Below the pieces are notes generated by a model, which searched no databases, was not told the origin of the DNA, and saw nothing but the letters and a program-made list of their open reading frames with translations. A stretch of 64,000 bases of DNA, from contig NZ_PSYR01000001.1 in NCBI RefSeq assembly GCF_003333315.1, positions 894,501-958,500 on the forward strand, written 5' to 3'. The stretch comes from Acidiferrobacter thiooxydans. GTDB taxonomy: Bacteria; Pseudomonadota; Gammaproteobacteria; Acidiferrobacterales; Acidiferrobacteraceae. The translations under genes were made by a program, and so were the position numbers. This document shows, one piece after another, positions 44,950-54,054 of this stretch (its first letter is position 1; every line of letters starts with the position of its first letter).

Positions 44950-45294
44950 ATGATACACGTCATAAGTAATGCTTGGGCAGCCGCGCCCGCCGCCGGCGCG
45001 CCCCCGCAAGGGGCCGCCGGTCTGTTCCAGTTCCTGCCCTTCGTGCTGATCGTGGTCATGATGTATTTCCTGATCATGCGGCCGCAGAGCAAGCGCGCCC
45101 GCGAACAGCGGGCCATGCTGGCCGCGCTCGCCGTGGGCGATGAGGTGGTTATGGCCGGCGGCCTGCTTGGCCGGCTGACCGAGGTCGGACCGCAATACTC
45201 AAAGGCCGAAGTCGCCTCCGGGGTGTCGGTACAGATTCAAACATCTTCCGTGCAGCTGGTGTTGCCGAAGGGTACCATCGGGAAGGTGCAATAG
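44950..45294 (+). CDS. yajC: SecYEG-accessory protein YajC
   Basis: This 114-residue protein has one membrane helix (FLPFVLIVVMMYFLIM, about residues 28-45), then the conserved RPQSKRAREQRAMLAAL and GDEVVMAGGLLGRLTEV. It is a subunit of the SecDF-YajC holo-translocon. ATG 44950 follows AAGGGAAA. It opens the tight yajC-secD-secF unit, with a four-base gap to secD. Confidence 0.95.
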   Translation: MIHVISNAWAAAPAAGAPPQGAAGLFQFLPFVLIVVMMYFLIMRPQSKRAREQRAMLAALAVGDEVVMAGGLLGRLTEVGPQYSKAEVASGVSVQIQTSSVQLVLPKGTIGKVQ

Positions 45295-45298
45295 CCTG

Positions 45299-47176
45299 AT
45301 GAATCAGTACCCCTGGTGGAAAAATGCCCTTATAGGGCTTGTCGTCGTGCTGGGCCTCATCTATGCGCTCCCCAATCTGTACGGTGACAATCCCGCCGTC
45401 GAGATCCAGGCCGCCCACGGTGCTGTGGTCGATCACGCGACCGTGGCCCGGATCCGCCGCCTATTGGCGGCCGCCCAACTCCCGTATAAACGCATAAGCC
45501 GGGTCGCCAAGGGCGTCCAGGTCCGTTTCACGCGAGCCGGCGTACAGATGCGCGCTCGCGACCTCATCGGCCAGAAGCTCGGCCCCGGATTTCACACGGC
45601 GCTTGCGCTGGCGCCCGCCGCCCCATCCTGGTTGCGTGCGCTCGGTGCGCGTCCCATGTATCTCGGGCTCGATCTGCGCGGCGGGGTCCATTTTCTGTTA
45701 CGCGTCGACATGCATGCGGCCTTGCACAAAACGCTCGTGGAAGATGTCCGCGCGCTGCGTCGAGCCTTGCGCCATCACCATATTCGTTACCGCGAGGCGC
45801 GGCTTACCAAGACCGGGGTCCTGGAACTGCGGTTTCGCAACGTTGTACAGGCGCATGAGGCGCGCCGTCTCATGGCGCAGCAATTTACCGATCTTGCCGT
45901 TAGCTCGGGGCCTCATCATACCCTGCGCGCGGTCATGACCCCCGCGGCCATAGCCGCCAGGCAACATTACGCGCTCGAGCAGAACCTGACGGCCTTGCGC
46001 CGGCGCGTAAATGAGCTCGGCGTCGCCGCCCCCGTCATTCAGCAGGAGGGGCAGTCGCGCATCGTGGTCGAGTTGCCGGGTGTCGAGGACATTGCGCGCG
46101 CCAAGGAGATCCTGGGGCGCACCGCGACCCTCGAGATCCACATGGTGGACAGCAAGAACAGTCTGGCATCGGCGGTCTCCAACGGCGCCCCGCCGGGGAC
46201 ACGGATCTATTATGACCGGCATGGCCAGCCGATCCTGCTCTATGACCGTGTCTTGTATTCCGGTGACGACATCACCAACGCCTCGGCCGGCGTCGATCCT
46301 CAGACCGGACAGCCGGTCGTGAACATTACTCTTAACGGTCGCGGTGCCGCCATCAATGCCCGCGTCACGCGCCATAACGTCGGCCAGCGCATGGCCGTCG
46401 TGTACGTGGAGGTCCAGTCCCATTTGAAGCGTAACGATCAAGGCGTCCCGATACGCGGGCCCGACGGCCGGCGCGTACGCGTGACGCGCAAGATCGAGCG
46501 CGTGATCACAGCGCCCGTCATTCGTGAGGCCCTGGGCGGCAGTTTCCAGATCACCGGTATCGGTAGTGTTCGCCAGGCCCGCAATCTCGCGCTCCTGCTG
46601 CGCGCCGGGGCGCTTGCGGCACCGGTCAGCATCATCGCCGAGCGCACCGTGGGACCAAGCCTGGGGGCGGCCAATATCACTCGCGGATTCTATGCGACCT
46701 TGTTTGGATTCCTCGCGATCGCGGTGTTCATGGCGGTGTACTATCGGACCTTCGGGGTACTCGCGGCGATCGCGCTGGCGAGCAACGTGGTCTTGCTCGT
46801 GGCCGTTCTTTCGGTCCTGCAGGCGACCCTGACGCTGCCGGGAATCGCGGGTATCGCCTTGACCGTGGGCATGGCCATCGACGCCAACGTACTGATTTTC
46901 GAGCGCATACGCGAGGAGCTGCGTAATAAGAACTCGCCGCAGGCGGCGATTGCGGCCGGATTCGATAAGGCGATGGGGACCATCGTGGACTCGAATATGA
47001 CCACGTTCATCGCCGGTCTCGCGCTCTTTTGGTTGGGGTCTGGCTCGGTCCGGGGTTTTGCGATCACCTTGTGCCTTGGCATTCTGACCTCTCTTTTTAG
47101 CGCCATCCTGGTTACGAGGGCGCTCGTCAATGCAGTTTATGGGCGTCGCCGTCGTCTGGCGCACGTGGGCATCTGA
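45299..47176 (+). CDS. secD: Protein translocase subunit SecD
   Basis: This 625-residue inner-membrane RND-family protein uses proton motive force to pull exported proteins through SecYEG. The N-terminus WWKNALIGLVVVLGLIYALPNLYGDNPAVEI is typical of gammaproteobacteria. The large periplasmic domain begins after the first helix and contains GLDLRGGVHFLLRVDM and VVELPGVED. Five further membrane segments lie in the C-half (GFYATLFGFLAIAVFMAVYY and so on), with AIDANVLIFERIREEL as the conserved D-x-x-x-x-F block. The stop overlaps secF's ATG. Confidence 0.96.
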   Translation: MNQYPWWKNALIGLVVVLGLIYALPNLYGDNPAVEIQAAHGAVVDHATVARIRRLLAAAQLPYKRISRVAKGVQVRFTRAGVQMRARDLIGQKLGPGFHTALALAPAAPSWLRALGARPMYLGLDLRGGVHFLLRVDMHAALHKTLVEDVRALRRALRHHHIRYREARLTKTGVLELRFRNVVQAHEARRLMAQQFTDLAVSSGPHHTLRAVMTPAAIAARQHYALEQNLTALRRRVNELGVAAPVIQQEGQSRIVVELPGVEDIARAKEILGRTATLEIHMVDSKNSLASAVSNGAPPGTRIYYDRHGQPILLYDRVLYSGDDITNASAGVDPQTGQPVVNITLNGRGAAINARVTRHNVGQRMAVVYVEVQSHLKRNDQGVPIRGPDGRRVRVTRKIERVITAPVIREALGGSFQITGIGSVRQARNLALLLRAGALAAPVSIIAERTVGPSLGAANITRGFYATLFGFLAIAVFMAVYYRTFGVLAAIALASNVVLLVAVLSVLQATLTLPGIAGIALTVGMAIDANVLIFERIREELRNKNSPQAAIAAGFDKAMGTIVDSNMTTFIAGLALFWLGSGSVRGFAITLCLGILTSLFSAILVTRALVNAVYGRRRRLAHVGI

Positions 47177-48096
47177 TGGAATTCTTTCGCATAAAGCGTG
47201 ATCTGCCGTTCATGCGCTACGCGCGTACCACGGTATTTGTATCGCTCGTGTTTTTTGCGGTGGCGGTCGCGGCACTCATAGCGCGCGGCCTCAATCTGAA
47301 CGTGGATTTCACCGGCGGCACCGTGATTGAGCTCCAGTTTAAGGCGGCAACGCCACCGTCGGCCATCCGCCGGCTGCTCATGGCGCACCATTATCACCAT
47401 GCGCGCGTTGAGAACTACGGAACCGCGAGCAAGGTCCTGATTCGTCTGCCCACGCGCGCCACCAAGGGCAAGGCACTGGCGGTGCGGGTCTTGCGTCTTG
47501 TGTCGGCCCGCTATCCGGGGGCGAGTCTGCGCAGCGTCGAGTACGTGGGTCCGGAGGTGGGTTCGGAGCTTGCCGATCAAGGCGCGTTGGCACTATTGTT
47601 CGTGGCGCTCGGGATCACGATCTACCTCACCTTGCGTTTTGAATGGCGGTTCGCGGTCGGGGCGATCGTGGCGACCATACACGATGTCGTCATCGTGCTT
47701 GGGGTATTCGCACTTTTTCATATCAGTTTCTCATTGACCGTTTTGGCGGCCATCCTGGCGGTCCTTGGGTACTCGGTGAATGACACGGTGGTGGTATTTG
47801 ACAGGATCCGCGAGAATTTCCGGCGCATGCGCACGGGCACGACCGCGGAGGTCATCGATAGCGCGATCACGCGCACGCTCTCGCGTACCGTCATGACCCA
47901 CCTTTTGACCCAAATGATGGTATTGTCGATGTTGTTTCTGGGGGGGCCTGTGCTGTTTGGTTTTGCCCTGGCCATGACCGTCGGCATCGTCGTCGGGACG
48001 TACGGATCAGTGCTGGTGGCAAGCCCCATCGTCATGTGGCTGGGCTTAAAGCGTGAGGACCTGGTGGCGCGCAAGGCCGCCGCCGAGCGCCCATGA
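47176..48096 (+). CDS. secF: Protein translocase subunit SecF
   Basis: This 306-residue partner of SecD has six membrane segments. The N-terminus MEFFRIKRDLPFMRYAR leads into helix 1; NVDFTGGTVIEL, a periplasmic P1 domain and YSVNDTVVVFDRIRENF (the conserved Asp/Arg block) are clear. ATG 47176 overlaps the secD stop (TGATG). The transcript probably ends at the hairpin 48113-48134. Confidence 0.96.
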   Translation: MEFFRIKRDLPFMRYARTTVFVSLVFFAVAVAALIARGLNLNVDFTGGTVIELQFKAATPPSAIRRLLMAHHYHHARVENYGTASKVLIRLPTRATKGKALAVRVLRLVSARYPGASLRSVEYVGPEVGSELADQGALALLFVALGITIYLTLRFEWRFAVGAIVATIHDVVIVLGVFALFHISFSLTVLAAILAVLGYSVNDTVVVFDRIRENFRRMRTGTTAEVIDSAITRTLSRTVMTHLLTQMMVLSMLFLGGPVLFGFALAMTVGIVVGTYGSVLVASPIVMWLGLKREDLVARKAAAERP

Positions 48097-48112
48097 GCCG
48101 CCGGTCTTGTAC

Positions 48113-48134
48113 CAGGCCCGGCCCATCGGGCCTG
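48113..48134 (+). terminator. Hairpin after secF
   Basis: CAGGCCCG (48113-48120) and CGGGCCTG (48127-48134) pair perfectly across a six-base loop, 17 bases after the secF stop. The sequence after it has few T residues, so termination may need help. Confidence 0.5.
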
Positions 48135-48198
48135 CTTGGCGTGGCGGTCTCGTCTGTGGTATTCAATGCCTACCCCGTGATTTTCGGAGGTAGGCTGT

Positions 48199-49344
48199 AT
48201 GGACATTTCCTATTGGATGCCAGGAGAGCCGGCCGTTGAGGTCGTGGTCGGGGCTTGGCTCGTCCTTTATTTGGGCCGGCCTAACTTCCACAAAGGCGTA
48301 CGCGCGCTGGCGCGCCTGACGCGCCACCCGTTGAGGCTCGTCGCCCGATTCCTGGGCGCGGGCGCGGCCGACATCCACAGGCGCAACCGTGCCCTGTTGC
48401 AGGCCCAGGCGCGGACCGACGCGGCCTTGAAGGTCGAGCGGGAGTGGGCGCGTCTCGATGAGATCGTGCGGCGTGATGTCCAGGGTTTCCCCGCCTTGCA
48501 GGAGGCCCTGTTGCGTCAGATTGCGCAGTGGGAGGCGGAATTTCAGCGGTCCGGGGAGGTCCCGCAGCCCTCGCCGGAATGGACCAAGGCGGTCAGCGCG
48601 GTGGCACGCCTCAAGACCGGAGACGATGGCGTAGCCGAACGTGTCCAGGCGGGGTTCCAGGTACTGGTCCAGAATGCACAAGAGCAGGCGTTGCGCGAGC
48701 GCCGCCAGGTCGCCGCCGAGCGCCACCGCCTCCTGGCCCGGGCCCAATTCATGTGGCAGGTGGTCGCGAGGCGGCTGGAGCATGTCGACAACCGGCTCGC
48801 GCAGGTCGCGGAGTCGGCGTTCGGAATCCACGAGGCCGTGGAACGTTACCAGGCCCTGTCCGAGCATGCGCCCCCGCTGGATCGCGCGCTGGTCGCCTCG
48901 GCGGCATCGCGCCTGATGGCTGCGGGCCTGGTATTGCTGGTGGCCGGCGGGGCCGCGCTCATGAATACCCATCTTATCGGCGTTCCCTTGCACTGGCTTG
49001 GTGTCGGGCGGGGTCTGGCGGTGGCGGGCCATCCGGCCGCGCAAGTGGCGGCCGCGACCCTGGTCGCGATCGAGGTGGTGGTCGGCATCGTGTTGTTCGA
49101 TGCCCTCAATGTCACCCATCTTTTTGGCGTGGTGGCCGGACTTCCCGGGCGCACGCGGCGTACCGCGGCGGCCGGCGCCATCATCGTATTGGTCCTGCTC
49201 GCGGCACTGCAGGCCGTACTGGCCTTCGTGCGCGAGAGCGCCGTTCCCGGTGTACCGGCCATGAAGGCGGCGATGGTCCCCGATCTCCCGCTGTGGCAAA
49301 CTGAGATGGACCCCAACCCCTGGACAGAATCTCCCGATCCTTAG
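48199..49344 (+). pseudogene. Hypothetical membrane protein, 5' part, split by IS insertion
   Basis: This is the first part of a gene that an IS element cuts at 49301/49302. ATG 48199 has GGAGG eight bases upstream. The protein begins with a membrane-type segment, has a long charged helical region (about 60-235, many Arg/Glu/Gln, likely coiled coil), then three or so membrane helices (MAAGLVLLVAGGAALM, about 235 on). The last 14 codons before the stop at 49344 come from the IS end. Joining 48199-49301 to 50575-50869 restores one open frame of about 465 residues. I know no family for it. Confidence 0.75.
49302..49326 (+). repeat. IS left inverted repeat
   Basis: Starts TGAGATGGACCCCAACCCC and pairs with the right end (50571-50547 on the minus strand, AGAGATGGACCCCAATTCT). 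Four mismatches in 25. Confidence 0.8.
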
Positions 49345-49365
49345 GTGGATTATCTGCCGGGTTGG

Positions 49366-50220
49366 TCAAGCGGCTAGATCCCAGGACGCTGTGGTGTAAG
49401 CCTCCCACGGTGTCCGTCGATCCAGTGCTTGATGGGGCCTCTCATGATTATAGAAATGGAAGTATTTTGCAAGAGAGGCCCGTGCTTCAGGTATCGATGC
49501 ATAGGCCTTGAGATACACCTCCTCATACTTGACAGAGCGCCACAACCGCTCGACGAACACGTTGTCACGCCAGCAGCCCTTGCCATCCATGCTGATGTCG
49601 ATCGTGTGGGCCTTCAGGACGTCTGTGAAGGCCTCGGAGGTGAATTGCGCCCCTTGGTCGGTGTTGAAGATCTGCGGGGCCCCATAGAGCTCCAGGGCCT
49701 CCTCCAGGGCCTCGACACAGGAGTCGGCCTCCAGGGTGGTGGCCAGCCGCCAGGCGAGCACCGCACGCGTGGCCCAGTCCATGATGGCGACGAGATAGCA
49801 AAAGCCCCGGGCCATGGGGATGTAGGTCACGTCCGCACACCAGACCTGGTTGGGCCGGGTGATGGTCATGCCTCGCAAAAGATAGGGATAAATGCGATGA
49901 CCCGGACCCGGGGCGCTGGTCTTGCGCCTGGGGTACAGGGTCTTGATCCCCATGACCTGCATGAGCCGCTGGATGCGCTTGCGGTTTACGAACACGCCGT
50001 CGCGCTCGAGCCGGTCCCGCAGGCGCCGCGAGCCCAGGAAGGGGTGCTGGAGGTGGAGGGCATCGAGCCGCTTCATGAGCGCCAGATCGTCCTCGGAGAC
50101 CACAGGCTTCCCCTGGTAATACACGCTCGAGCGGGGCACGCCAAGCCACGCGCATTGGCGTGCGATCGGCACCACCGGATTCTCGCGCTCGACCCGTTGG
50201 AGTCTCTCAGCCGTGGTCAT
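49366..50220 (-). CDS. IS3-family transposase OrfB (DDE integrase)
   Basis: This 284-residue transposase has an N-terminal HTH_21-like block (LGVPRSSVYYQG, HPFLGSRRLRDRL, KRIQRLMQVMGI) and an rve integrase core. The DDE residues are seen in VWCADVTYIP (Asp), IFNTDQGAQFTS (Asp) and RDNVFVERLWRSVKYEEV (Glu). The C-terminus LAKYFHFYNHERPHQALDRRTPWE is the usual IS3 ending. ATG 50220 overlaps the OrfA stop as ATGA; in many IS3 members OrfB is made by frameshift instead. Complete, likely active. Confidence 0.92.
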   Translation of the reverse strand: MTTAERLQRVERENPVVPIARQCAWLGVPRSSVYYQGKPVVSEDDLALMKRLDALHLQHPFLGSRRLRDRLERDGVFVNRKRIQRLMQVMGIKTLYPRRKTSAPGPGHRIYPYLLRGMTITRPNQVWCADVTYIPMARGFCYLVAIMDWATRAVLAWRLATTLEADSCVEALEEALELYGAPQIFNTDQGAQFTSEAFTDVLKAHTIDISMDGKGCWRDNVFVERLWRSVKYEEVYLKAYASIPEARASLAKYFHFYNHERPHQALDRRTPWEAYTTASWDLAA

Positions 50221-50492
50221 TTGCCGAGCACTCGTGCGAAAAAATCGTTCTGGACCGTAAGCTCTCCAATCTTGGCCAGCAAGGCCTCGCGATCGCTGGT
50301 GGGTGTCGTCCCCGTGGGCTTGCCGAAAATGCTCGCCGCCTGGTCGATCAACTGCCGGCGCCACTGGGTCACCTGGTTCGGATGGACCTGGTGTTTGGCT
50401 GCGATCTCATGGATAGTCTTTTCCCCGGCCAGGGCCTCAAGGGCCACCTTGGCCTTGAACTGCGGGGCGTGATTGCGTCGTGTCTTGCTCAT
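50217..50492 (-). CDS. IS3-family transposase OrfA
   Basis: This 91-residue DNA-binding subunit has the HTH_Tnp_1 fold: KFKAKVALEAL-like FKAKVALEALAGEKTIHEIAAKH, VHPNQVTQWRRQLID, then a helical leucine-type end. Start ATG 50492 (MSKTRRNHAPQ) with AAGGAG upstream; the longer frame to 50537 lacks a site. It recognises the IS ends. Confidence 0.9.
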   Translation of the reverse strand: MSKTRRNHAPQFKAKVALEALAGEKTIHEIAAKHQVHPNQVTQWRRQLIDQAASIFGKPTGTTPTSDREALLAKIGELTVQNDFFARVLGK

Positions 50493-50546
50493 AGGATTTC
50501 TGCTCCTTGTTGCGTTACTGTAAGGGCAGATAATCACCTAAGCTAG

Positions 50547-50571
50547 TGTCCAAGAATTGGGGTCCATCTCT
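50547..50571 (-). repeat. IS right inverted repeat
   Basis: Read on the minus strand it starts AGAGATGGACCCCAATTCT and matches the left end in 21 of 25 positions. Followed on the plus strand by the duplication AAC. Confidence 0.8.
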
Positions 50572-50869
50572 AACCGTCGCCGAAGGCCTATTGGCCGTCG
50601 TGCTCCCGTGTCTCATGGCCTTGGTGGCGATCCCGTTGGAGGCGTTTATTTATGCCCTTCGCACGGTTTCCGGGGTCGTCCTGGAGGCCCTTGTGAGGAT
50701 CCTTGCCTTCGGGTTTCGGCTTGCCGGACGCGTGGTGTCGGGCGTTGCCGATACCCTGAGCGCCTTGTACGATCTTTTTATCCTGCCGCCATTGCTATTG
50801 GAACGGGCCTTCCAGTATGGGGCCTACCTCTCGGCGGAGCGTCGTCGCGGCGCCTCCCAGAACCGCTGA
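50572..50869 (+). pseudogene. Hypothetical membrane protein, 3' part after the IS
   Basis: After the second AAC the frame continues VAEGLLAVVLPCLMALVAIPLEAF, then alternating hydrophobic and amphipathic segments, and ends AERRRGASQNR. It has no start of its own that would make sense; the open frame upstream to 50546 is IS-derived. It is the continuation of the gene at 48199 with the reading frame preserved. Function unknown. Confidence 0.75.
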
Positions 50870-51052
50870 TCATCCTGATACCGCGTGTGCCCCGAAGGCG
50901 CCCTTCGGTAGGGGCACTGGCGCGTCCGTGGCCCGGGAATAGGCAAAGAGGTTGCTCCCCTGCCTTTGATATTCCTCAAAAACGCATACTCCCAAAGAGA
51001 TATACACTGGCCGACGTCATCGTCTCATAAATCTTACCAAGGTGTATCTTCG

Positions 51053-51499
51053 ATGGAACAATTACTGGCATGGACGGATGATTTGAGTGTCGGAATCGAG
51101 GAAATCGATAGACAGCATAAGGAGCTTGTCAATATATTGAACGAACTCCATGAGGCCATCACGCAGCGACGGGCATCGACCGCGTGCGTGGCCATCCTCG
51201 ATAAGTTGATCGAATATACGCGCGTGCACTTTACGGTGGAGGAAAGCCTGTTTCGCATCCTCGGCTATCCGGGGTACGGACCCCACCATCAGGAACACGA
51301 GAAACTAATCGAACAGATCGTGGGATTCCAGCGCAAGATCAAAGACGAAAACAGCAACGTCACGTTCGAATTGCTGCATTTCCTGCGCGGGTGGCTGACC
51401 CACCATATCCTGGGCACCGACAAGGCCTACGTCCCCTTCCTGCTCTCGAAGGGCGTAGAGCGTAAGCTATCGACCAAAACCTTCTGGAAGTTCTGGTAG
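51053..51499 (+). CDS. Bacteriohemerythrin
   Basis: This 148-residue four-helix hemerythrin binds O2 at a di-iron centre, for oxygen storage, delivery or sensing in the cytoplasm. The ligands are seen in IDRQHKELVN (His22), RVHFTVEE (His and Glu), HHQEHEKL (His) and LTHHILGTDKAYVPF (His and Asp), i.e. the complete set. ATG 51053 has AAGG about ten bases upstream; an earlier in-frame start exists at 50966 but lies in junction sequence. Monocistronic. Confidence 0.93.
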   Translation: MEQLLAWTDDLSVGIEEIDRQHKELVNILNELHEAITQRRASTACVAILDKLIEYTRVHFTVEESLFRILGYPGYGPHHQEHEKLIEQIVGFQRKIKDENSNVTFELLHFLRGWLTHHILGTDKAYVPFLLSKGVERKLSTKTFWKFW

Positions 51500-52304
51500 A
51501 AGGAGATCGGTGGTCCGTGGGTCGCGCACGGCCTTAACGATGTGCGATGGCCGTCCGTGATGGGCGGACGCCCCGGATGGCCCTCCACACAAGCCGATAG
51601 GGCGCGATGGCGCAAGCCCCAGCGGGACAAAGAGGCGCGCGATCAGCGAAGCCCCGGCATCTCTCTGCGGCCACGCCCACACCGACCCATCGCCCGCGAT
51701 TCTGGGCGGATAGGGCGCCCGCCCTGGCGGGACCGCTGCGGGGACCGCACCCGGATCCCCAGGGACCGGGACCAGTACGATCCGGACAGGCCCCAGGGGC
51801 CCAGGGGACCGGTGGTCCTTCAGGAGGGTCCCCGCAAGGGGGGTTAAGGCTCACCGGGGCGGGGCCAGACCCCGGCCATTCCGCTCATCTCGGGCCAGCC
51901 CAGGGTCGGCCGTAGGCCCGGCGGGGCTGGCCGTAGGACCGGTGGTCACCGCCGCCCACGCCCAGGCGGCCACGACCCTACCCGCTCTGCGCCATGGCCG
52001 GGGGATTTTAAGTCTCTGGGGCGACTTTGGCCAATCCCGGTCCGACCGACGTCGCGCGGGGTCCCGGATTCGCGCCTGCATCGCGCAAGGCCCGGTCACG
52101 GCCACCCGGGTCGATGCGGCCGTGTGGCCACCCGTTTTGCCATGGGCTGATGGTTGCGGTGGGCGCGCCGACGCGCTGGGTTGCAGGGCCCTTCGCGGCC
52201 GGATCCGGCGCCCGAGGCCGCGCGGGGTCATGCACGGCGGTTCGAGATCAGGTATCCTAAAGGGGCTTGTAGCGTCGACGATCGTCGCCAGAACGAGGAA
52301 CCGG
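51500..52304. other. 805-base G+C-rich gap upstream of glyA
   Basis: No protein of any known family is visible in six frames. The sequence is dense in GGG/CCC with several short repeats, including GGACCGGTGGTC at 51806-51817 and 51936-51947 and GGCCGTAGG twice nearby. The reading frame from 51942 that runs into glyA has no start signal until 52305. The glyA promoter must be in the last few hundred bases; a TATCCT at 52253-52258 is only a weak candidate. Confidence 0.45.
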
Positions 52305-53570
52305 ATGTTTAGCGAGAAGAGCTTGAAGAATATCGACCGCCCGCTGTGGGAGGCGATGACCAAGGAACGCGGACGCCAAGAGGATCATATCGAGCTGATC
52401 GCCTCCGAAAACTATACGAGTCCGCATGTCATGGCGGCGCAAGGGTCGTGCCTGACCAACAAGTATGCGGAGGGTTATCCTGGCAAGCGCTACTACGGGG
52501 GTTGCGAGTACGTGGATGTGGTCGAGACCTTGGCCATAGAGCGGGCGCGCACCTTGTTCGGCGCCGACTACGCCAATGTACAGCCGCATTCCGGATCGCA
52601 GGCCAATGCCGCGGCCTATCTTGCGCTCATCAATCCCGGCGACACGATTCTCGGGATGAGTCTTGCGCACGGGGGCCACCTGACCCATGGGGCCAAGGTG
52701 AATTTCTCGGGACGGCTTTTCCATGCCATCGGCTATGGCGTGGACCCCAAGACCGGCCTGATCGATTATGACGAGATCGCAAGACTCGCGCGCGAACATA
52801 AGCCGCGCGTGATCGTAGGCGGGTTCTCGGCCTATTCGCGGGTCATCGACTGGACGCGCTTCCGGGAGATCGCAGACGAGGTGGGGGCTTACCTTTTGGT
52901 GGATATGGCGCATGTGGCCGGCCTCGTCGCCGCCGGGCTTTACCCAAGTCCGGTCGGTATCGCCGACGTCACGACCTCGACCACCCACAAGACCTTGCGC
53001 GGGCCGCGTGGGGGGCTGATCCTCGCGCGCGCCAATCCCGAGATCGAGAAGCGCCTGAACAGCGTGATCTTTCCGGGGACCCAGGGTGGTCCACTTATGC
53101 ATGTGATCGCCGCCAAGGCGGTGGCGTTCGCCGAGGCCATGACGCCGGAGTTTCAGACCTACCAGCAGCAGGTGGTGAAGAATGCCCAGGCGATGGCCGA
53201 TATGCTCATGAGTCGCGGCTTCAAGGTCGTCTCCGGCGGTACCGACAACCACCTGATGCTTGTGGATCTCATCGAGCGGCCGGTGACCGGCAAGGAGGCC
53301 GAGGAGGCCCTCGGCCGCGCCTATATTACAGTCAATAAGAACGCTGTGCCCAATGATCCACGGTCGCCGTTTGTGACGAGTGGTATCCGCCTGGGCACCC
53401 CTGCCATAACCACGCGCGGGTTTGGGGAGCGCGAGACGCGCGCCCTGGCGGGCTTTGTGTGTGACATCCTTGAGCGGCCGAGCGACGAGGAGCTGACGGC
53501 GCGCGTGCGTCGCGAGGTGGCGAACCTGTGCGCACGCTTCCCGGTCTACGGCGAAGACGTCGTGATCTAA
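52305..53570 (+). CDS. glyA: Serine hydroxymethyltransferase
   Basis: This 421-residue PLP enzyme converts serine and tetrahydrofolate to glycine and methylene-THF. It begins [18 protein letters not shown] with GAGGA five bases upstream. Motifs are [53 protein letters not shown] and the PLP lysine motif [17 protein letters not shown]. Slightly longer than E. coli GlyA. First gene of the glyA-nrdR-rib group. Confidence 0.96.
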   Translation: MFSEKSLKNIDRPLWEAMTKERGRQEDHIELIASENYTSPHVMAAQGSCLTNKYAEGYPGKRYYGGCEYVDVVETLAIERARTLFGADYANVQPHSGSQANAAAYLALINPGDTILGMSLAHGGHLTHGAKVNFSGRLFHAIGYGVDPKTGLIDYDEIARLAREHKPRVIVGGFSAYSRVIDWTRFREIADEVGAYLLVDMAHVAGLVAAGLYPSPVGIADVTTSTTHKTLRGPRGGLILARANPEIEKRLNSVIFPGTQGGPLMHVIAAKAVAFAEAMTPEFQTYQQQVVKNAQAMADMLMSRGFKVVSGGTDNHLMLVDLIERPVTGKEAEEALGRAYITVNKNAVPNDPRSPFVTSGIRLGTPAITTRGFGERETRALAGFVCDILERPSDEELTARVRREVANLCARFPVYGEDVVI

Positions 53571-53574
53571 GGCC

Positions 53575-54054
53575 ATGCGCTGCCCCTTTTGTTTTGCCGA
53601 GGATACGCGGGTGATAGATTCCCGCCTCGCAGACGAGGGGGATGCCGTGCGCCGGCGCCGCGAGTGTCTGGCCTGTCGCGAACGGTTCACGACCTTCGAG
53701 CACGCCGAGTTGCGCCTCCCGCAGATCATCAAGTCCGACGGGCGTCGCGAGCCGTTCGCCGAGGCCAAGCTGCGTGCCGGTCTCCAGCGCGCGCTTCAAA
53801 AGCGGCCGGTGGATGCCGCGCAGGTCGATGCGGTCGTGGCCTATGTGCGACGTTCGCTCATGGGGAGCGGTGAGCGTGAGATCGCAAGCCGCCAGATCGG
53901 GGAGTGGGTCATGGAGCAGCTGCGTGTGCTCGACAAGGTCGCCTATGTACGCTTCGCCTCCGTCTATCACGCCTTCCAGGACTTAAACGCGTTTCGCGAG
54001 GAGGTGGAGCGTCTGGAGGACCAGGAGGTCACCGGGCTGTCTTCGAAGTCGTGA
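53575..54054 (+). CDS. nrdR: Transcriptional repressor NrdR
   Basis: This 159-residue regulator controls ribonucleotide reductase genes. It has a zinc ribbon ([17 protein letters not shown] ... [16 protein letters not shown], four Cys) and an ATP-cone domain ([27 protein letters not shown]) that senses (d)ATP. Four-base gap to glyA and GTGA overlap with ribD. NrdR-ribD adjacency is common in proteobacteria. Confidence 0.95.
   Translation: MRCPFCFAEDTRVIDSRLADEGDAVRRRRECLACRERFTTFEHAELRLPQIIKSDGRREPFAEAKLRAGLQRALQKRPVDAAQVDAVVAYVRRSLMGSGEREIASRQIGEWVMEQLRVLDKVAYVRFASVYHAFQDLNAFREEVERLEDQEVTGLSSKS

Larger units (their letters stand above)
49302..50571 (-). mobile_element. IS3-family insertion sequence, complete
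   Basis: This 1270-base element is bounded by 25-base imperfect inverted repeats (left 49302-49326, right 50547-50571; 21 of 25 match, core GATGGACCCCAA) and flanked by a three-base direct repeat AAC (49299-49301 and 50572-50574). It encodes OrfA and OrfB on the minus strand. IS3 members typically make 3-5 base duplications. The IS splits a gene whose halves rejoin in frame after removal, which confirms both borders. The element looks intact and could be recent. Confidence 0.9.

Noticed and set aside
45698-47164. Minus-strand frame of 488 codons opposite secD
   Set aside because: Antisense shadow of secD; no motif.
52257-53768. Minus-strand frame of 503 codons opposite glyA
   Set aside because: Antisense shadow of glyA and the start of nrdR.
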